Shown in pieces: positions 1-8,953 of a stretch of DNA of 64,000 nucleotides. The notes under the pieces were generated by a model that was not told the DNA's origin, did no database searches, and was given only the letters and a program-made list of their open reading frames with translations. The translations under genes and the position numbers were made by a program. The stretch is from assembly GCF_000379125.1 (NCBI RefSeq), contig NZ_KB900626.1, positions 963,748-1,027,747 of the forward strand, read 5' to 3'. The first letter of the stretch is position 1. Each line of letters starts with the position of its first letter. Source of the DNA: Methylosinus sp. LW4 (GTDB lineage: Bacteria; Pseudomonadota; Alphaproteobacteria; Rhizobiales; Beijerinckiaceae).

Positions 1-1
1 T

Positions 2-166
2 TTCATGCTGTGGCAGGCCGCCTATGCGGAGCTGCTGTTCGTGCCGGTCCATTGGCCGGACTTCAGCCGGGCGGATTTCGAGGCGGCGATCGACGAATAT
101 GCGCAGCGCGATCGGCGTTTCGGCGGGCTGGCGCCGGTCGATCGCAGAGCGAAGACCGCTTCATGA
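2..166 (+). CDS. uppS: Isoprenyl transferase (undecaprenyl diphosphate synthase), C-terminal fragment
   Basis: Only the last 54 codons are in the window; the gene begins before base 1. The visible end reads [11 protein letters not shown] then WPDF, the conserved C-terminal signature of cis-prenyl transferases that make the C55 lipid carrier for peptidoglycan and O-antigen from FPP and IPP. The stop codon (164-166) overlaps the cdsA ATG in an ATGA arrangement, so the two are translationally coupled. The uppS-cdsA order is standard in alphaproteobacteria. Identity is secure from motif plus context despite the truncation. Confidence 0.85.
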   Translation, partial: FMLWQAAYAELLFVPVHWPDFSRADFEAAIDEYAQRDRRFGGLAPVDRRAKTAS

Positions 167-1029
167 GCGAATCTTTCGAGCCGCCCGCCGCCAAAGCCGG
201 CGCGAGGGGCGGTCAATTCTCCGATCTCGGTCCCCGCATCGGCTCGGCGGCGGCGCTGATCGCGACCGCGGTCGTCGCGCTCTATGTCGGCGGCGACGCT
301 TTCGCGCTGTTCTGGCTGCTCGCCGGCTTCGCCGTCTCCTGGGAGTGGCAGAGCATCGTCGGCGGCAAGATGGCGCTCGCGCGCTTCGCGCTCGGCGGCG
401 CCTCTCTCGCCGGGGCGACGGCCTTCGCCGCCCATGGCGGCGGCCCGGCCGCGCTGGTCTCGCTCGTCTTCTTCTCGGCGATTCTCGCAATTCTCGCCGG
501 GCCCGGCCGCCGGCTGTGGGCGCCGGCCGGCCTGCTCTACGCTGGCTCCTTGATCGTCTCCACCAATGTGCTGCGCCATTCGTCCGATTATGGCGCGCTC
601 TCCATCGCCTGGCTGTTCGCCGTGGTCTGGGGCACGGATGTGATGGCCTATTTCGGCGGCCGCCTGATCGGCGGGCCGAAGCTATGGCCGCGCGTCTCGC
701 CGGGCAAGACCTGGTCGGGAACGCTGGTCGGCGTCGCCAGCGGCGCGCTGGCGGGCGTCGGCGTCGTCTATCTCAGCCGCTGGAGCGCGGCGGCGACCCT
801 GCCTTTGTTTTTCGTCGGCATTGTCGCGGCGGCGCTGGCCCAGGCGGGCGATCTTTTCGAATCCTGGATCAAGCGACGCTTCGGCGTGAAGGATTCGAGC
901 CGGCTCATCCCCGGCCATGGCGGCGTGATGGATCGCGTCGACGGCTTCATCTTCGCCAGCGCCTTCGCGGCCATGCTCGGCGGTTTGCGCGGTCAGGAGT
1001 CCCTGGCCGCCGGCATCTTCATCTGGTAG
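163..1029 (+). CDS. cdsA: Phosphatidate cytidylyltransferase
   Basis: Makes CDP-diacylglycerol from phosphatidate and CTP, the branch point of phospholipid synthesis, in the inner membrane. The 288-residue product has several hydrophobic helices. Near the C-terminus it carries the CdsA signature: SPGKTWSG, then [11 protein letters not shown], then [11 protein letters not shown] and MDRVDG. The ATG at 163 is chosen because it overlaps the uppS stop and gives a normal family length; a longer reading from base 10 would only translate uppS out of frame. It lies 10 bp upstream of dxr in the same operon. Confidence 0.95.
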   Translation: MSESFEPPAAKAGARGGQFSDLGPRIGSAAALIATAVVALYVGGDAFALFWLLAGFAVSWEWQSIVGGKMALARFALGGASLAGATAFAAHGGGPAALVSLVFFSAILAILAGPGRRLWAPAGLLYAGSLIVSTNVLRHSSDYGALSIAWLFAVVWGTDVMAYFGGRLIGGPKLWPRVSPGKTWSGTLVGVASGALAGVGVVYLSRWSAAATLPLFFVGIVAAALAQAGDLFESWIKRRFGVKDSSRLIPGHGGVMDRVDGFIFASAFAAMLGGLRGQESLAAGIFIW

Positions 1030-1039
1030 GCGGCGTCAC

Positions 1040-2284
1040 ATGGCGACAGGGACAGGATCGGATCAGCTCGGGACGGGGTCGCGCGGCCGGCCGCCGAAGC
1101 GAATCGCGCTGCTCGGCGCGACCGGATCGATCGGTCGCTCCACCGTCGATCTGCTGCTGCGCAACCCGGAAGCCTATTCCGTCGCGGCCATCGCCGGCGG
1201 GCGCGACCACGCCGCTCTGGCGCGGACGGCGCTGGCGGTGAAGGCCGAATTCGTCGCCATTCGCGACGAGGACGGCTATGCGGCGCTGAAGGAGGCGCTC
1301 TCCGGCACCAATATTCAGGTCGCCGCCGGACGCGAGGCGGTGATCGAGGCCGCGACGCGCGAGGCCGATCTCGTCGTGTCGGCCATCGTCGGCGCCGCCG
1401 GGGTCGAGCCGACTCATGCGGCGCTGGAGCTCGGCCGCGTCGTCGCCCTCGCCAACAAGGAATGCCTCGTCTGCGCCGGCGGGCCCTTCATGCGCACGGC
1501 GCAGCAGAAAAAGGCGCGGCTGCTGCCCATCGACAGCGAGCATAACGCCATTTTCCAGGCGCTCGGGGGCGAGGACGTCTCGCGAATCGAGAAAATGACC
1601 ATCACCGCCTCCGGCGGCCCGTTCCGCACCTGGACCAGGGAGGCGATCGAGGCCGCGACGGTGGAGCAGGCGCTCAACCATCCCAATTGGGCGATGGGGC
1701 CGAAAAACACGATCGATTCGGCCAGCCTGATGAACAAGGGCCTCGAGCTGATCGAGGCGCATCATATTTTCGCCGTGCCGGCGGAAAAGCTCGATGTCGT
1801 CGTGCATCCGCAATCCATCGTGCATGGGCTCGTCAGCTTCACCGACGGCTCGGTCACGGCCGGGCTCGCCCGCCCGGACATGCGCGTGCCGATCGCCCAT
1901 TGCCTGGCCTATCCCGAGCGAATCGAGACGCCGGCGCCGCGGCTCGATCTCGTCGCCCTCGGCGCGCTCACTTTCGAGAAGCCCGATCTCGACCGTTTTC
2001 CGGCGCTCGGCCTCGCGCTCGACGCGCTGCGCGAGGGGGGCGCCTTGCCGACAGTGCTCAACGCCGCCAATGAGATCGCGGTCGAGGCCTTCCTTTCCGG
2101 CCGCATCGGCTTCTCGGGAATCGCCCGCGAGGTCGAGAAGGCGCTGGAGGCCGCGCTCAAGGACGGCACGGCGCGGGAGCCGGCGAGCGTTGAGGACGCC
2201 CTCGATATTGACCATATTGTCAGAGAAAGATCGCGCGGCGCCTTGGCGATGAACCAGGCTTCGGGCATGTTAACGCTTCAGTAA
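1040..2284 (+). CDS. dxr: 1-deoxy-D-xylulose 5-phosphate reductoisomerase
   Basis: Second enzyme of the MEP isoprenoid pathway: converts DXP to MEP with NADPH and a divalent metal in the cytosol. The 414-residue product has the NADPH-binding GATGSIG loop at residues 26-32, a KECLVCAG segment, the metal-binding DSEHNA motif, ASGGPF and the substrate loop HPNWAMGPKNTIDSASLMNK. All key elements are present and the length is slightly above the usual ~390-400 because of an N-terminal extension of about 18 residues. It supplies precursors for the lipid carrier made by uppS at the start of the window. Confidence 0.96.
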   Translation: MATGTGSDQLGTGSRGRPPKRIALLGATGSIGRSTVDLLLRNPEAYSVAAIAGGRDHAALARTALAVKAEFVAIRDEDGYAALKEALSGTNIQVAAGREAVIEAATREADLVVSAIVGAAGVEPTHAALELGRVVALANKECLVCAGGPFMRTAQQKKARLLPIDSEHNAIFQALGGEDVSRIEKMTITASGGPFRTWTREAIEAATVEQALNHPNWAMGPKNTIDSASLMNKGLELIEAHHIFAVPAEKLDVVVHPQSIVHGLVSFTDGSVTAGLARPDMRVPIAHCLAYPERIETPAPRLDLVALGALTFEKPDLDRFPALGLALDALREGGALPTVLNAANEIAVEAFLSGRIGFSGIAREVEKALEAALKDGTAREPASVEDALDIDHIVRERSRGALAMNQASGMLTLQ

Positions 2285-2344
2285 CCAAGAGAGCGAGGCC
2301 GCGTGGCGGACTCTTGGTGCGTTGCGTTTGCCGGGAGTATCGCT

Positions 2345-3502
2345 TTGCTGGACTTGCTCATGACGATCCTCATCTATGTCGTCCCCTTCGTCTTCGTGCT
2401 GACGATGGTGGTGTTCTTCCACGAGCTCGGCCATTTCCTCGTCGGCCGCTGGTGCGGGGTCAAGATCGACGCTTTCTCGATCGGCTTCGGGCCGGAGCTC
2501 TGGGCCTTCCACGACCGCTATGGCACGCGCTGGCGCGTGGCGGCGATCCCGCTCGGCGGCTATGTGAAGTTCCACGGCGACGCCAATGGCGCCAGCGTGC
2601 CCGATCCCGAGCGCATCGAAGCCATGCCGGAGGAGGAGCGCAAGGTCACCTTCTTCGGCCAGCCGGTGTGGAAGCGCGCCGCCATAGTGGTGGCGGGGCC
2701 GCTCGCCAATTTCGTGCTGGCGATCGTCATCTTCACCCTTCTCTACGCCTCCTTCGGCCGCAATATCCTGCTGCCCAAGGTCGCCGCCGTGCAGGCGGGC
2801 GGCGCGGCCGAGCAGGCCGGCTTCCAGACGGGCGATCTCGTCCTCACCATAGACGGCGAGCCGATCGACAGCTTCGGCAAGATGCAGGAGATCGTCTCGG
2901 CTTCGACCGGCAAGCCGCTCAGCATCGTCGTGCGCCGCGGCGGCGAGGATGTGCCGCTGCAGGCGACCCCGCAATTGCGCGAGATCGAGACCGCGCTGGG
3001 CAAGACCAAGATCGGCATGATCGGCCTGCAGGCGAGCTCCGACCCCGCCGACCAGCGCGAGGAGCGTTTCGGCGTCGGCCAGTCCTTCGTTCTCGCGGTC
3101 AATGAGACCTGGACGATCATCGGCCGCACCGCCTCCTATCTCGGCGGACTCGTCGTCGGCCGTGAGGCGACCGACCAATTGTCCGGCCCGATCGGCATTG
3201 CGCAGGTCTCCGGCCAAATGGCCAAGGCGATCGACAAGGTGGGCGTCGGGCCGCTGTTCAATCTCATCGCGATCCTGTCGATCTCGATCGGCCTGCTCAA
3301 TCTGGCGCCGGTGCCGCTCCTCGACGGCGGACATCTGCTCTTCTATCTGATCGAGGCGGCGCGCGGCCGCGCGCTCGCGGAACGTACGCAAGAATACGCG
3401 TTCCGAGTCGGGCTCGCCATGGTCTGCACCTTGATGGTGTTCTCCACCTACAATGACCTCGCCAGGTTGTTGCGCCGCGTCACCGGCGCAGGGGTCGACT
3501 GA
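2345..3502 (+). CDS. rseP: Site-2 zinc metalloprotease RseP
   Basis: Intramembrane protease of the envelope-stress pathway that cleaves anti-sigma factors and clears signal-peptide remnants. It has the HELGH zinc motif in the first membrane helix, a central PDZ domain (around GFQTGDLVLTIDGEPI), and the C-terminal LNLAPVPLLDGGH motif supplying the third metal ligand. I chose the TTG at 2345 because GGGAG (2333-2337) sits 7 bases upstream and the protein then begins directly at the first helix. A GTG at 2303 or ATG at 2360 are alternatives. It is in the usual place between dxr and bamA. Confidence 0.93.
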   Translation: MLDLLMTILIYVVPFVFVLTMVVFFHELGHFLVGRWCGVKIDAFSIGFGPELWAFHDRYGTRWRVAAIPLGGYVKFHGDANGASVPDPERIEAMPEEERKVTFFGQPVWKRAAIVVAGPLANFVLAIVIFTLLYASFGRNILLPKVAAVQAGGAAEQAGFQTGDLVLTIDGEPIDSFGKMQEIVSASTGKPLSIVVRRGGEDVPLQATPQLREIETALGKTKIGMIGLQASSDPADQREERFGVGQSFVLAVNETWTIIGRTASYLGGLVVGREATDQLSGPIGIAQVSGQMAKAIDKVGVGPLFNLIAILSISIGLLNLAPVPLLDGGHLLFYLIEAARGRALAERTQEYAFRVGLAMVCTLMVFSTYNDLARLLRRVTGAGVD

Positions 3503-3854
3503 CCGGCTTCGTGTCTCGTTCTTTTCTTCCCACTGAAATTCGGGGCGAAAAGGCAGGGACCGGCGGTTATGACCGCTTTTCGCCATCATTCTGGGGAGGA
3601 TCGCCTCATGGGACTCGCGGCCGGCGCCGCGGGTTCCCGACGTTAACGCGACGCTGACCATAAAAAGTGGCTTCGCGGCGATGGGCCGGGCAAAACGGGG
3701 AAACTCGCGGCGTTCGGCATTTGCAGTAAACGGTAAACCTTGTAGAAGGTGAACATCGGATCGGACGGCGTGCGGTAGCGTGCGTGCGTTGTCCCAGTTC
3801 GTGAGCCGCGCCGCTTTCGGCGGGCGACGGCGCGACGAGGACTTAGGATTGACA
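3503..3854. other. rseP-bamA intergenic region with nested hairpin and possible leader peptide
   Basis: This 352-bp gap holds no long gene. A nested inverted repeat (3544-3584) has an 8-bp outer stem GGCGAAAA/TTTTCGCC and a 5-bp inner stem GCGGT/ACCGC followed by TTTT, a weak terminator or attenuator-like structure. Directly after it a strong Shine-Dalgarno GGGGAGG (3593-3599) precedes an ATG at 3608 opening a 12-codon frame (MGLAAGAAGSRR, stop at 3644). A bamA promoter probably lies in the remaining 200 bp, but I cannot place it with confidence. Confidence 0.4.
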
Positions 3855-6341
3855 ATGCGGTCCATCGAGGCTTTTCGGAATCGTTCCTATCTCTTGGCAG
3901 CCGTGGTATCGGCGGTCCTCGGCTTCTCTCTTCCTTCCTTTGCTCAGGATATCGTCGTCGTCGGCAACGCCCGCGGCGATTCCGACGTGATCCGCTCCTA
4001 TTTCTCCGGCACCAGCCCGGAGGAGATCGAGAAGGGGCTCGAAGCGCTGCGCAACAGCGGCCGCTTCGCCAATGTGAGCGCCAGCCGCGAGAAGGGACGC
4101 GTGGTCATCCATGTGTCGGAGACCAATCTCATCAACCGCGTCGTCTTCGAGGGCAACAGCAAGGTCAAGACCGACACGCTGACCTCGGAAGTGCGCACGC
4201 GCGCGCATGGCTCCTTCAATCAGACCGTCGTGCAGCAGGACATCGCGCGCCTGCTCGAGATCTACAAGCGCTCCGGCCGCGCCGCCGCCAAGATCACCTA
4301 TCGCACCGTGCAGCTGCCCAATGGCCGCATCGATGTGGTGTTCACGGTGGAGGAGGGCGACAAGACCGGCGTCAAGGAGATCAAATTCGTCGGCAACACC
4401 GTCTACTCGACCGGCCGTCTCGTCGATCTGATGGAAACGACGGAGATGAACTTCCTGTCGTTCATCAAGACGAGCGACGTCTATGATCCCGACCGCATCG
4501 CCTCCGATCTCGAATTGGTGCGCCGCTTCTATCTGAAGAACGGCTACGCCGACTTCCACGTCGTCAGCTCCGACGCCGTGTTCGATCCGGGCCAGGGCGG
4601 CTATGTCATCACGGTCGTGGTGGAGGAGGGGCCGCAGTATCGCGTCTCCAACGTCGATGTCGAATCGCATCTGCCCGATATCGATCCGGCCTCTCTGCAG
4701 CCCTATCTGCGTCTTTCCGCCGGCGACGTCTATAATGGCGACGCGGTGGAGAAGACGGTCGAATCGCTGACCCGCGAGATCGCCAAGAAGGGCTACGCCT
4801 TCTCGCAGGCGCGCCCGCGCGGCGAGCGCAATCCCGCCGCTCAGACGGTGGCGATCCGCTTCGTCGTCGACGAAGGTCCGCGCGTCTATATCGAGCGCAT
4901 CAATATTCGCGGCAACACGCGCACGCGCGACTATGTCATTCGCCGCGAGTTCGAGATCGGCGAAGGCGACGCCTATAATCGCGTGCTGGTCGATCGCGCG
5001 GAGCGCCGCCTCAACGGCCTCGGCTTCTTCAAGAAGGTCCGCGTCACCAACGAGCCGGGCTCGGCCGCCGATCGTGTCATCGTCAATGTGGACGTCGAGG
5101 ATCAGGCGACCGGCAATTTCGGCGTGTCGGGCGGCTATTCGACGACGGAAGGCTTCATCGGCGAAGTCTCGGTGTCGGAGAGCAACTTCCTCGGCCGCGG
5201 CCAGGCGACGCGCCTCTCGGTGCAGGCCGGCCAGCGCGCCCGCGGCGTGTCGTTCAGCTTCACCGAGCCTTACTTCCTCGATCAGCGCTTCTCGGCGGGC
5301 TTCGATCTCTTCGCGAAGAAGTCGGACGCCTACAACTACTCCTACTATTCAACCACCTCGATCGGCGGCACGCTGCGCTTCGGCGTGCCGATCACCGAGG
5401 AGATCAGCTTCTCGCCGCGTTATTCGATCTACAACACGACGATCTCCATCCCCAACGACAGCAACCGGCCCTACAACGACTGTCAGACGCCGCTGCCGGG
5501 ATATACGCCGGGCTTCGGCTATATCTTCGCGCCGACGCCGGCCGATCTCAACATTCTCTATAACTGTCAGTCGAATGGCGAGGCCTCGCTGGCCATCAAG
5601 GAATCGCAGGGATCGCGGCTCACCTCGCTCATCGGCTACACGCTGTCGTACAATTCGCTCGACAATTTCCGCAATCCGAAGAACGGCATCCATTCGCAGC
5701 TGTCGCAGGATATCGCCGGCCTCGGCGGAAACAGCCGCTACGTGCGCACGACCGGCGACCTCCGCTACTTCCACGAGATTCCCTATGTGGATGACGTGGT
5801 CGGCATCGCGCGCGTGCAGGGCGGCAATATGTTCGCGCTCGGCGACTATCAGTTCCGGGTGATGGACAATTTCAACCTCGGCCCGACTCTGGTGCGCGGC
5901 TTCGCGCCGGGCGGCCTCGGCCCGCGCGACATCTCCAACTGGACCAGCTCGCGCGGCAACTCACTCGGCGGCACCAATTACATCGGCGGCTCGCTCGAGG
6001 TGCAGTTCCCCATCTGGGGTCTGCCGAAGGACATCGGCCTGCGCGGCGCGCTCTTCGCCGACGCCGGCACGCTCTGGGGCTACAAGGGCGCGACGAACTT
6101 CAGCAGCAAGCTCTATGGCGTCACTCTGCCCTGCGTGTATCCCTACTCGGCGCCGACCTACGGCCAGGGCACTTGTATCGTCGTCTCGGGCGACGCCGCG
6201 CAGATCCGCTCCTCGGTCGGCGCTTCGGCGCTGTGGCAATCGCCGCTCGGGCCGATCCGCTTCGACTATGCGGTGGTGCTGTCCAAGGCCTATGGCGACA
6301 TCACGCAGCGCTTCCGCTTCTCCGGCGGCACCAATTTCTAA
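3855..6341 (+). CDS. bamA: Outer membrane protein assembly factor BamA
   Basis: Central subunit of the BAM complex, which inserts beta-barrel proteins into the outer membrane. The 828-residue product starts with a Sec signal peptide (cleavage likely after SLPSFA, residue 30), followed by five POTRA repeats to about residue 430 and a C-terminal 16-strand barrel ending in phenylalanine (GGTNF), as needed for barrel recognition. The ATG at 3855 is preferred over the upstream GTG at 3780 because AGGA lies 6 bases before it and the signal peptide starts there. A strong terminator follows. Confidence 0.97.
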   Translation: MRSIEAFRNRSYLLAAVVSAVLGFSLPSFAQDIVVVGNARGDSDVIRSYFSGTSPEEIEKGLEALRNSGRFANVSASREKGRVVIHVSETNLINRVVFEGNSKVKTDTLTSEVRTRAHGSFNQTVVQQDIARLLEIYKRSGRAAAKITYRTVQLPNGRIDVVFTVEEGDKTGVKEIKFVGNTVYSTGRLVDLMETTEMNFLSFIKTSDVYDPDRIASDLELVRRFYLKNGYADFHVVSSDAVFDPGQGGYVITVVVEEGPQYRVSNVDVESHLPDIDPASLQPYLRLSAGDVYNGDAVEKTVESLTREIAKKGYAFSQARPRGERNPAAQTVAIRFVVDEGPRVYIERINIRGNTRTRDYVIRREFEIGEGDAYNRVLVDRAERRLNGLGFFKKVRVTNEPGSAADRVIVNVDVEDQATGNFGVSGGYSTTEGFIGEVSVSESNFLGRGQATRLSVQAGQRARGVSFSFTEPYFLDQRFSAGFDLFAKKSDAYNYSYYSTTSIGGTLRFGVPITEEISFSPRYSIYNTTISIPNDSNRPYNDCQTPLPGYTPGFGYIFAPTPADLNILYNCQSNGEASLAIKESQGSRLTSLIGYTLSYNSLDNFRNPKNGIHSQLSQDIAGLGGNSRYVRTTGDLRYFHEIPYVDDVVGIARVQGGNMFALGDYQFRVMDNFNLGPTLVRGFAPGGLGPRDISNWTSSRGNSLGGTNYIGGSLEVQFPIWGLPKDIGLRGALFADAGTLWGYKGATNFSSKLYGVTLPCVYPYSAPTYGQGTCIVVSGDAAQIRSSVGASALWQSPLGPIRFDYAVVLSKAYGDITQRFRFSGGTNF

Positions 6342-6384
6342 AGGCGACGCGCTGGCGCGTCGCCGACACAGCGTCTAGAATTTG

Positions 6385-6425
6385 CGATCCCCGAGCGGCG
6401 AGACCCGCCTCTCGGGGATCGTTTT
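6385..6425 (+). terminator. Rho-independent terminator after bamA
   Basis: An 11-bp perfect inverted repeat CGATCCCCGAG (6385-6395) / CTCGGGGATCG (6411-6421), with an additional GGCG/CGCC pairing inside the loop, is followed by TTTT (6422-6425). It lies 44 bp after the bamA stop and 94 bp before lpxD, so it probably separates the transcripts of bamA and the lipid A genes. Confidence 0.85.
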
Positions 6426-6518
6426 CGTAGAGGGCGCCGCAATGGCCTCGGGCCGGCCGGCGTTCTCCTTGCGTTTTTCGTCCCGGCCGCGGCCGGGCGC
6501 GACGAGGAGGAGCGCGGC

Positions 6519-7562
6519 ATGGGCGCCGCTGGATTTTTCCGCCTCGACCGGCCGCTGACGGCGGCGGAGGTCGCCGAGATCGCGGGCGCGCGCCTCCCCG
6601 AGGCCGCCGCGGCCGCCGAGGACGTCATCATCGGCGTCGCGCCGCTCGATCTGGCGCGACCGGGCGAGCTCGCCTTTTATGACCGTCGACGTTATGCGCA
6701 GGCGCTCCGCCTCTGCCGCGCCACCGCCTGCCTGCTGCGCGCGCGCGATCTCGATTCGCTGCCGAGTGGCGTCATTCCGCTGGTGACGCCCGAGCCCCAC
6801 AAGGCCATGGCGAGGGTGATGGCGCGGCTGTTTCCCGATTCGCTGCGGCCGCAGTCGCTATTTTCCGCGAGCGGCGTCTCGCCCGGCGCGATCATCCACC
6901 CGACAGCGCGGCTGGAGCCGGGCGTCTTAGTCGATCCTGGCGCCGTCGTCGGCCCGCGCGCGGAGATCGGCTCGGGCAGCGTCATCGGCCCGCAAGCCGT
7001 GATCGGCCCGGATGTCCGCATCGGGCGCGACTGCTCCATCGGCGCCAATGTCAGCGTCGTCTGCGCGCTCATCGGCGACCGCGTCATCCTTCATCCGGGC
7101 GCGCGGCTCGGCCAGGACGGCTTCGGCTTCGCGCTGTCGACGGAAGGGCATGTGAAGGCGCCGCAGATCGGTCGCGTCATTGTGCAGGACGATGTGGAGA
7201 TCGGCGCCAATACGACGATCGACCGCGGCGCGACGCGCGACACCATCATCGGGGAGGGGACCAAGATCGACAATCTGGTCCAGATCGGCCACAACGTCGT
7301 CATCGGCCGCGGCTGCGTCATCGTCGCGCAATCGGGACTCGCCGGCTCTTGCGAGCTCGGCGATTTCGTCGCTCTGGGCGGCCAATCGGCGATCGGCGGC
7401 CATATCACCATTGGCGAAGGCGCGCAGATTGCCGCCAAATCCGGCGTGACCCGTGACGTGCCGGCCGGCGCGCGCTGGAGCGGCGCGCCCGCGCGCCCCG
7501 TGCGGCGCCATTTGCGCGGCGAGCTTCTGCTCGATCGCCAATCTCGCCGCGAGGCGAGGTAA
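6519..7562 (+). CDS. lpxD: UDP-3-O-(3-hydroxyacyl)glucosamine N-acyltransferase
   Basis: Third step of lipid A synthesis: transfers a hydroxyacyl chain from ACP to the 2-amino group of UDP-3-O-acyl-glucosamine. The 347-residue protein has the N-terminal uridine-binding domain (about 1-105) and a long left-handed beta-helix of hexapeptide repeats (for example [14 protein letters not shown]). The catalytic-histidine region is visible in [14 protein letters not shown], and a C-terminal segment follows the helix. The ATG follows GAGGAGGAG with good spacing. First gene of the lpxD-fabZ-lpxA-lpxB unit. Confidence 0.96.
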   Translation: MGAAGFFRLDRPLTAAEVAEIAGARLPEAAAAAEDVIIGVAPLDLARPGELAFYDRRRYAQALRLCRATACLLRARDLDSLPSGVIPLVTPEPHKAMARVMARLFPDSLRPQSLFSASGVSPGAIIHPTARLEPGVLVDPGAVVGPRAEIGSGSVIGPQAVIGPDVRIGRDCSIGANVSVVCALIGDRVILHPGARLGQDGFGFALSTEGHVKAPQIGRVIVQDDVEIGANTTIDRGATRDTIIGEGTKIDNLVQIGHNVVIGRGCVIVAQSGLAGSCELGDFVALGGQSAIGGHITIGEGAQIAAKSGVTRDVPAGARWSGAPARPVRRHLRGELLLDRQSRREAR

Positions 7563-7643
7563 ACCGGCGCCGGACGCCGGGTGAACGAGAGACGGGCCAG
7601 CGGCGGAGAGACGCGTGGGACCCGGAGGGGGAGGAAAAAGAAA

Positions 7644-8105
7644 ATGAGCGAAGAAACAACGGCCGACGCGCCGGAAACCCTCGGCGTCCATCAGATATTG
7701 GAGCTGCTGCCGCACCGTTATCCGTTTCTGCTGGTCGATCGCATCATCGATATCCGCGGCGACGAGAGTGGCGTCGGACTGAAGAACGTCACCTTCAACG
7801 AGCCGCAGTTTCAGGGCCATTTCCCCGAAAATCCGGTGTTTCCGGGCGTGCTGATGGTGGAGGCCATGGCGCAGACGGCGGGCGCGATCGCCGCCCACAT
7901 GCTGCCGAAGGGCTCGAATCGTAAGGTTTTCTTCACGACGATCGACAAGGCGAAATTCCGTCGCCCCGTCACGCCCGGCGACCGTCTCGAGTTCCACGTC
8001 GTCAAAAAGGCGCGCAAGCGCGACATTTATTGGTACGCCTGCCGGGCGCTGGTCGATGGCGTGCTGGTCTGCGAGGCGGAGCTGAGCGTGATGATCGGCG
8101 CCTGA
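7644..8105 (+). CDS. fabZ: 3-hydroxyacyl-[ACP] dehydratase FabZ
   Basis: Dehydrates 3-hydroxyacyl-ACP in fatty acid elongation and shares its substrate with LpxA and LpxD. The 153-residue hot-dog protein contains [11 protein letters not shown] (catalytic His), [20 protein letters not shown] (catalytic Glu) and the core of the FabZ family. The start at 7644 is set by GGAGG just upstream and by family length; a reading from 7581 would add an Arg-rich tail. Its place between lpxD and lpxA is standard and couples membrane lipid and lipid A output. Confidence 0.96.
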   Translation: MSEETTADAPETLGVHQILELLPHRYPFLLVDRIIDIRGDESGVGLKNVTFNEPQFQGHFPENPVFPGVLMVEAMAQTAGAIAAHMLPKGSNRKVFFTTIDKAKFRRPVTPGDRLEFHVVKKARKRDIYWYACRALVDGVLVCEAELSVMIGA

Positions 8106-8133
8106 GCGCCGCCGCATCGCCCGGACGGGGCCA

Positions 8134-8949
8134 ATGACCGCGAGCGCGCGCATCCATCCTTCCGCTGTCGTCGAGGCGGGCGCGCGCCTCGGCGAGGGCG
8201 TCGTCATCGGGCCATTCTGCCATATCGGCGCCGAGGTCGAGCTCGGCGCCGGCGCGCGTCTCCTCTCGCATGTCGTCTTGACCGGGCGAACGCGCATCGG
8301 CCCGGAGGCGGAAATCCATCCTTTCGCCGCGCTCGGCGCCGCGGCGCAGGATTTGAAATCCCGCGGCCTGCCGGGCGCGCTCGTCATCGGCCGCGGCTGC
8401 CTCGCGCGCGAGGGCGTCACCATCAACGCGGGGACGCCGGCGGGCGGCGGAGAGACGCGTATCGGCGACGATTGCGCCTTTCTCGCCTATTCCCATGTCG
8501 GTCACGATTGCGCGATCGGCGATGGCGTGGTGCTCTCCAATAATGTGCTGCTCGGCGGCCATGTCCGCATCGGCGATCATGCGGCGATCGGCGGCGCGAC
8601 GGTCGTGCATCAGCGCGTGCGCATCGGCGCGCATAGCTTCGTCGCGGGCCTCTCGGGCCTCGAGGGCGATCTCATTCCCTTCGGCCTCGCGGGCGGCAAT
8701 CGCGCGCATTTGTTCGGCCTCAATCTCGTCGGCCTGCGCCGGCGCGGCTTTTCCGACGCGCGCCTCGCTGTTTTGCGCGAGGCGTTTCGCTGCTTGTTCC
8801 CGCAGGAGACGGGCGCCGATGTGCTGGCCGCGCGCGTCGAATCTGTCGCTGCGGATTTCGCCGGCGCCGAGGATGTGGAGGCGTTGATCGCCTTTCTGCG
8901 CGCCGAGCGGGAGCGGCCGCTCTGCGTGCCGCGTCCGGCGCGGAGCTAG
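8134..8949 (+). CDS. lpxA: Acyl-ACP--UDP-N-acetylglucosamine O-acyltransferase
   Basis: First enzyme of lipid A synthesis, a cytosolic trimer transferring 3-hydroxyacyl from ACP to the 3-OH of UDP-GlcNAc. The 271-residue protein begins with hexapeptide repeats (IHPSAVVEAGARLGEGVVIG), has the catalytic-His segment around YSHVGHDCAIGDGV, and ends with the alpha-helical LpxA C-terminal domain (NLVGLRRRGFS). The stop is only 4 bp before lpxB, with no lpxI between, which is unusual for an alphaproteobacterium. Confidence 0.96.
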   Translation: MTASARIHPSAVVEAGARLGEGVVIGPFCHIGAEVELGAGARLLSHVVLTGRTRIGPEAEIHPFAALGAAAQDLKSRGLPGALVIGRGCLAREGVTINAGTPAGGGETRIGDDCAFLAYSHVGHDCAIGDGVVLSNNVLLGGHVRIGDHAAIGGATVVHQRVRIGAHSFVAGLSGLEGDLIPFGLAGGNRAHLFGLNLVGLRRRGFSDARLAVLREAFRCLFPQETGADVLAARVESVAADFAGAEDVEALIAFLRAERERPLCVPRPARS

Positions 8950-8953
8950 GGCG

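Noticed and set aside
1019..2215. Long minus-strand frame (398 codons) opposite dxr
   Set aside because: Shadow of dxr caused by high third-position GC: Arg-rich, no family features, no ribosome site.
2270..3865. Long minus-strand frame opposite rseP
   Set aside because: Antisense shadow of rseP; rich in Arg, Glu and Asp without domain motifs.
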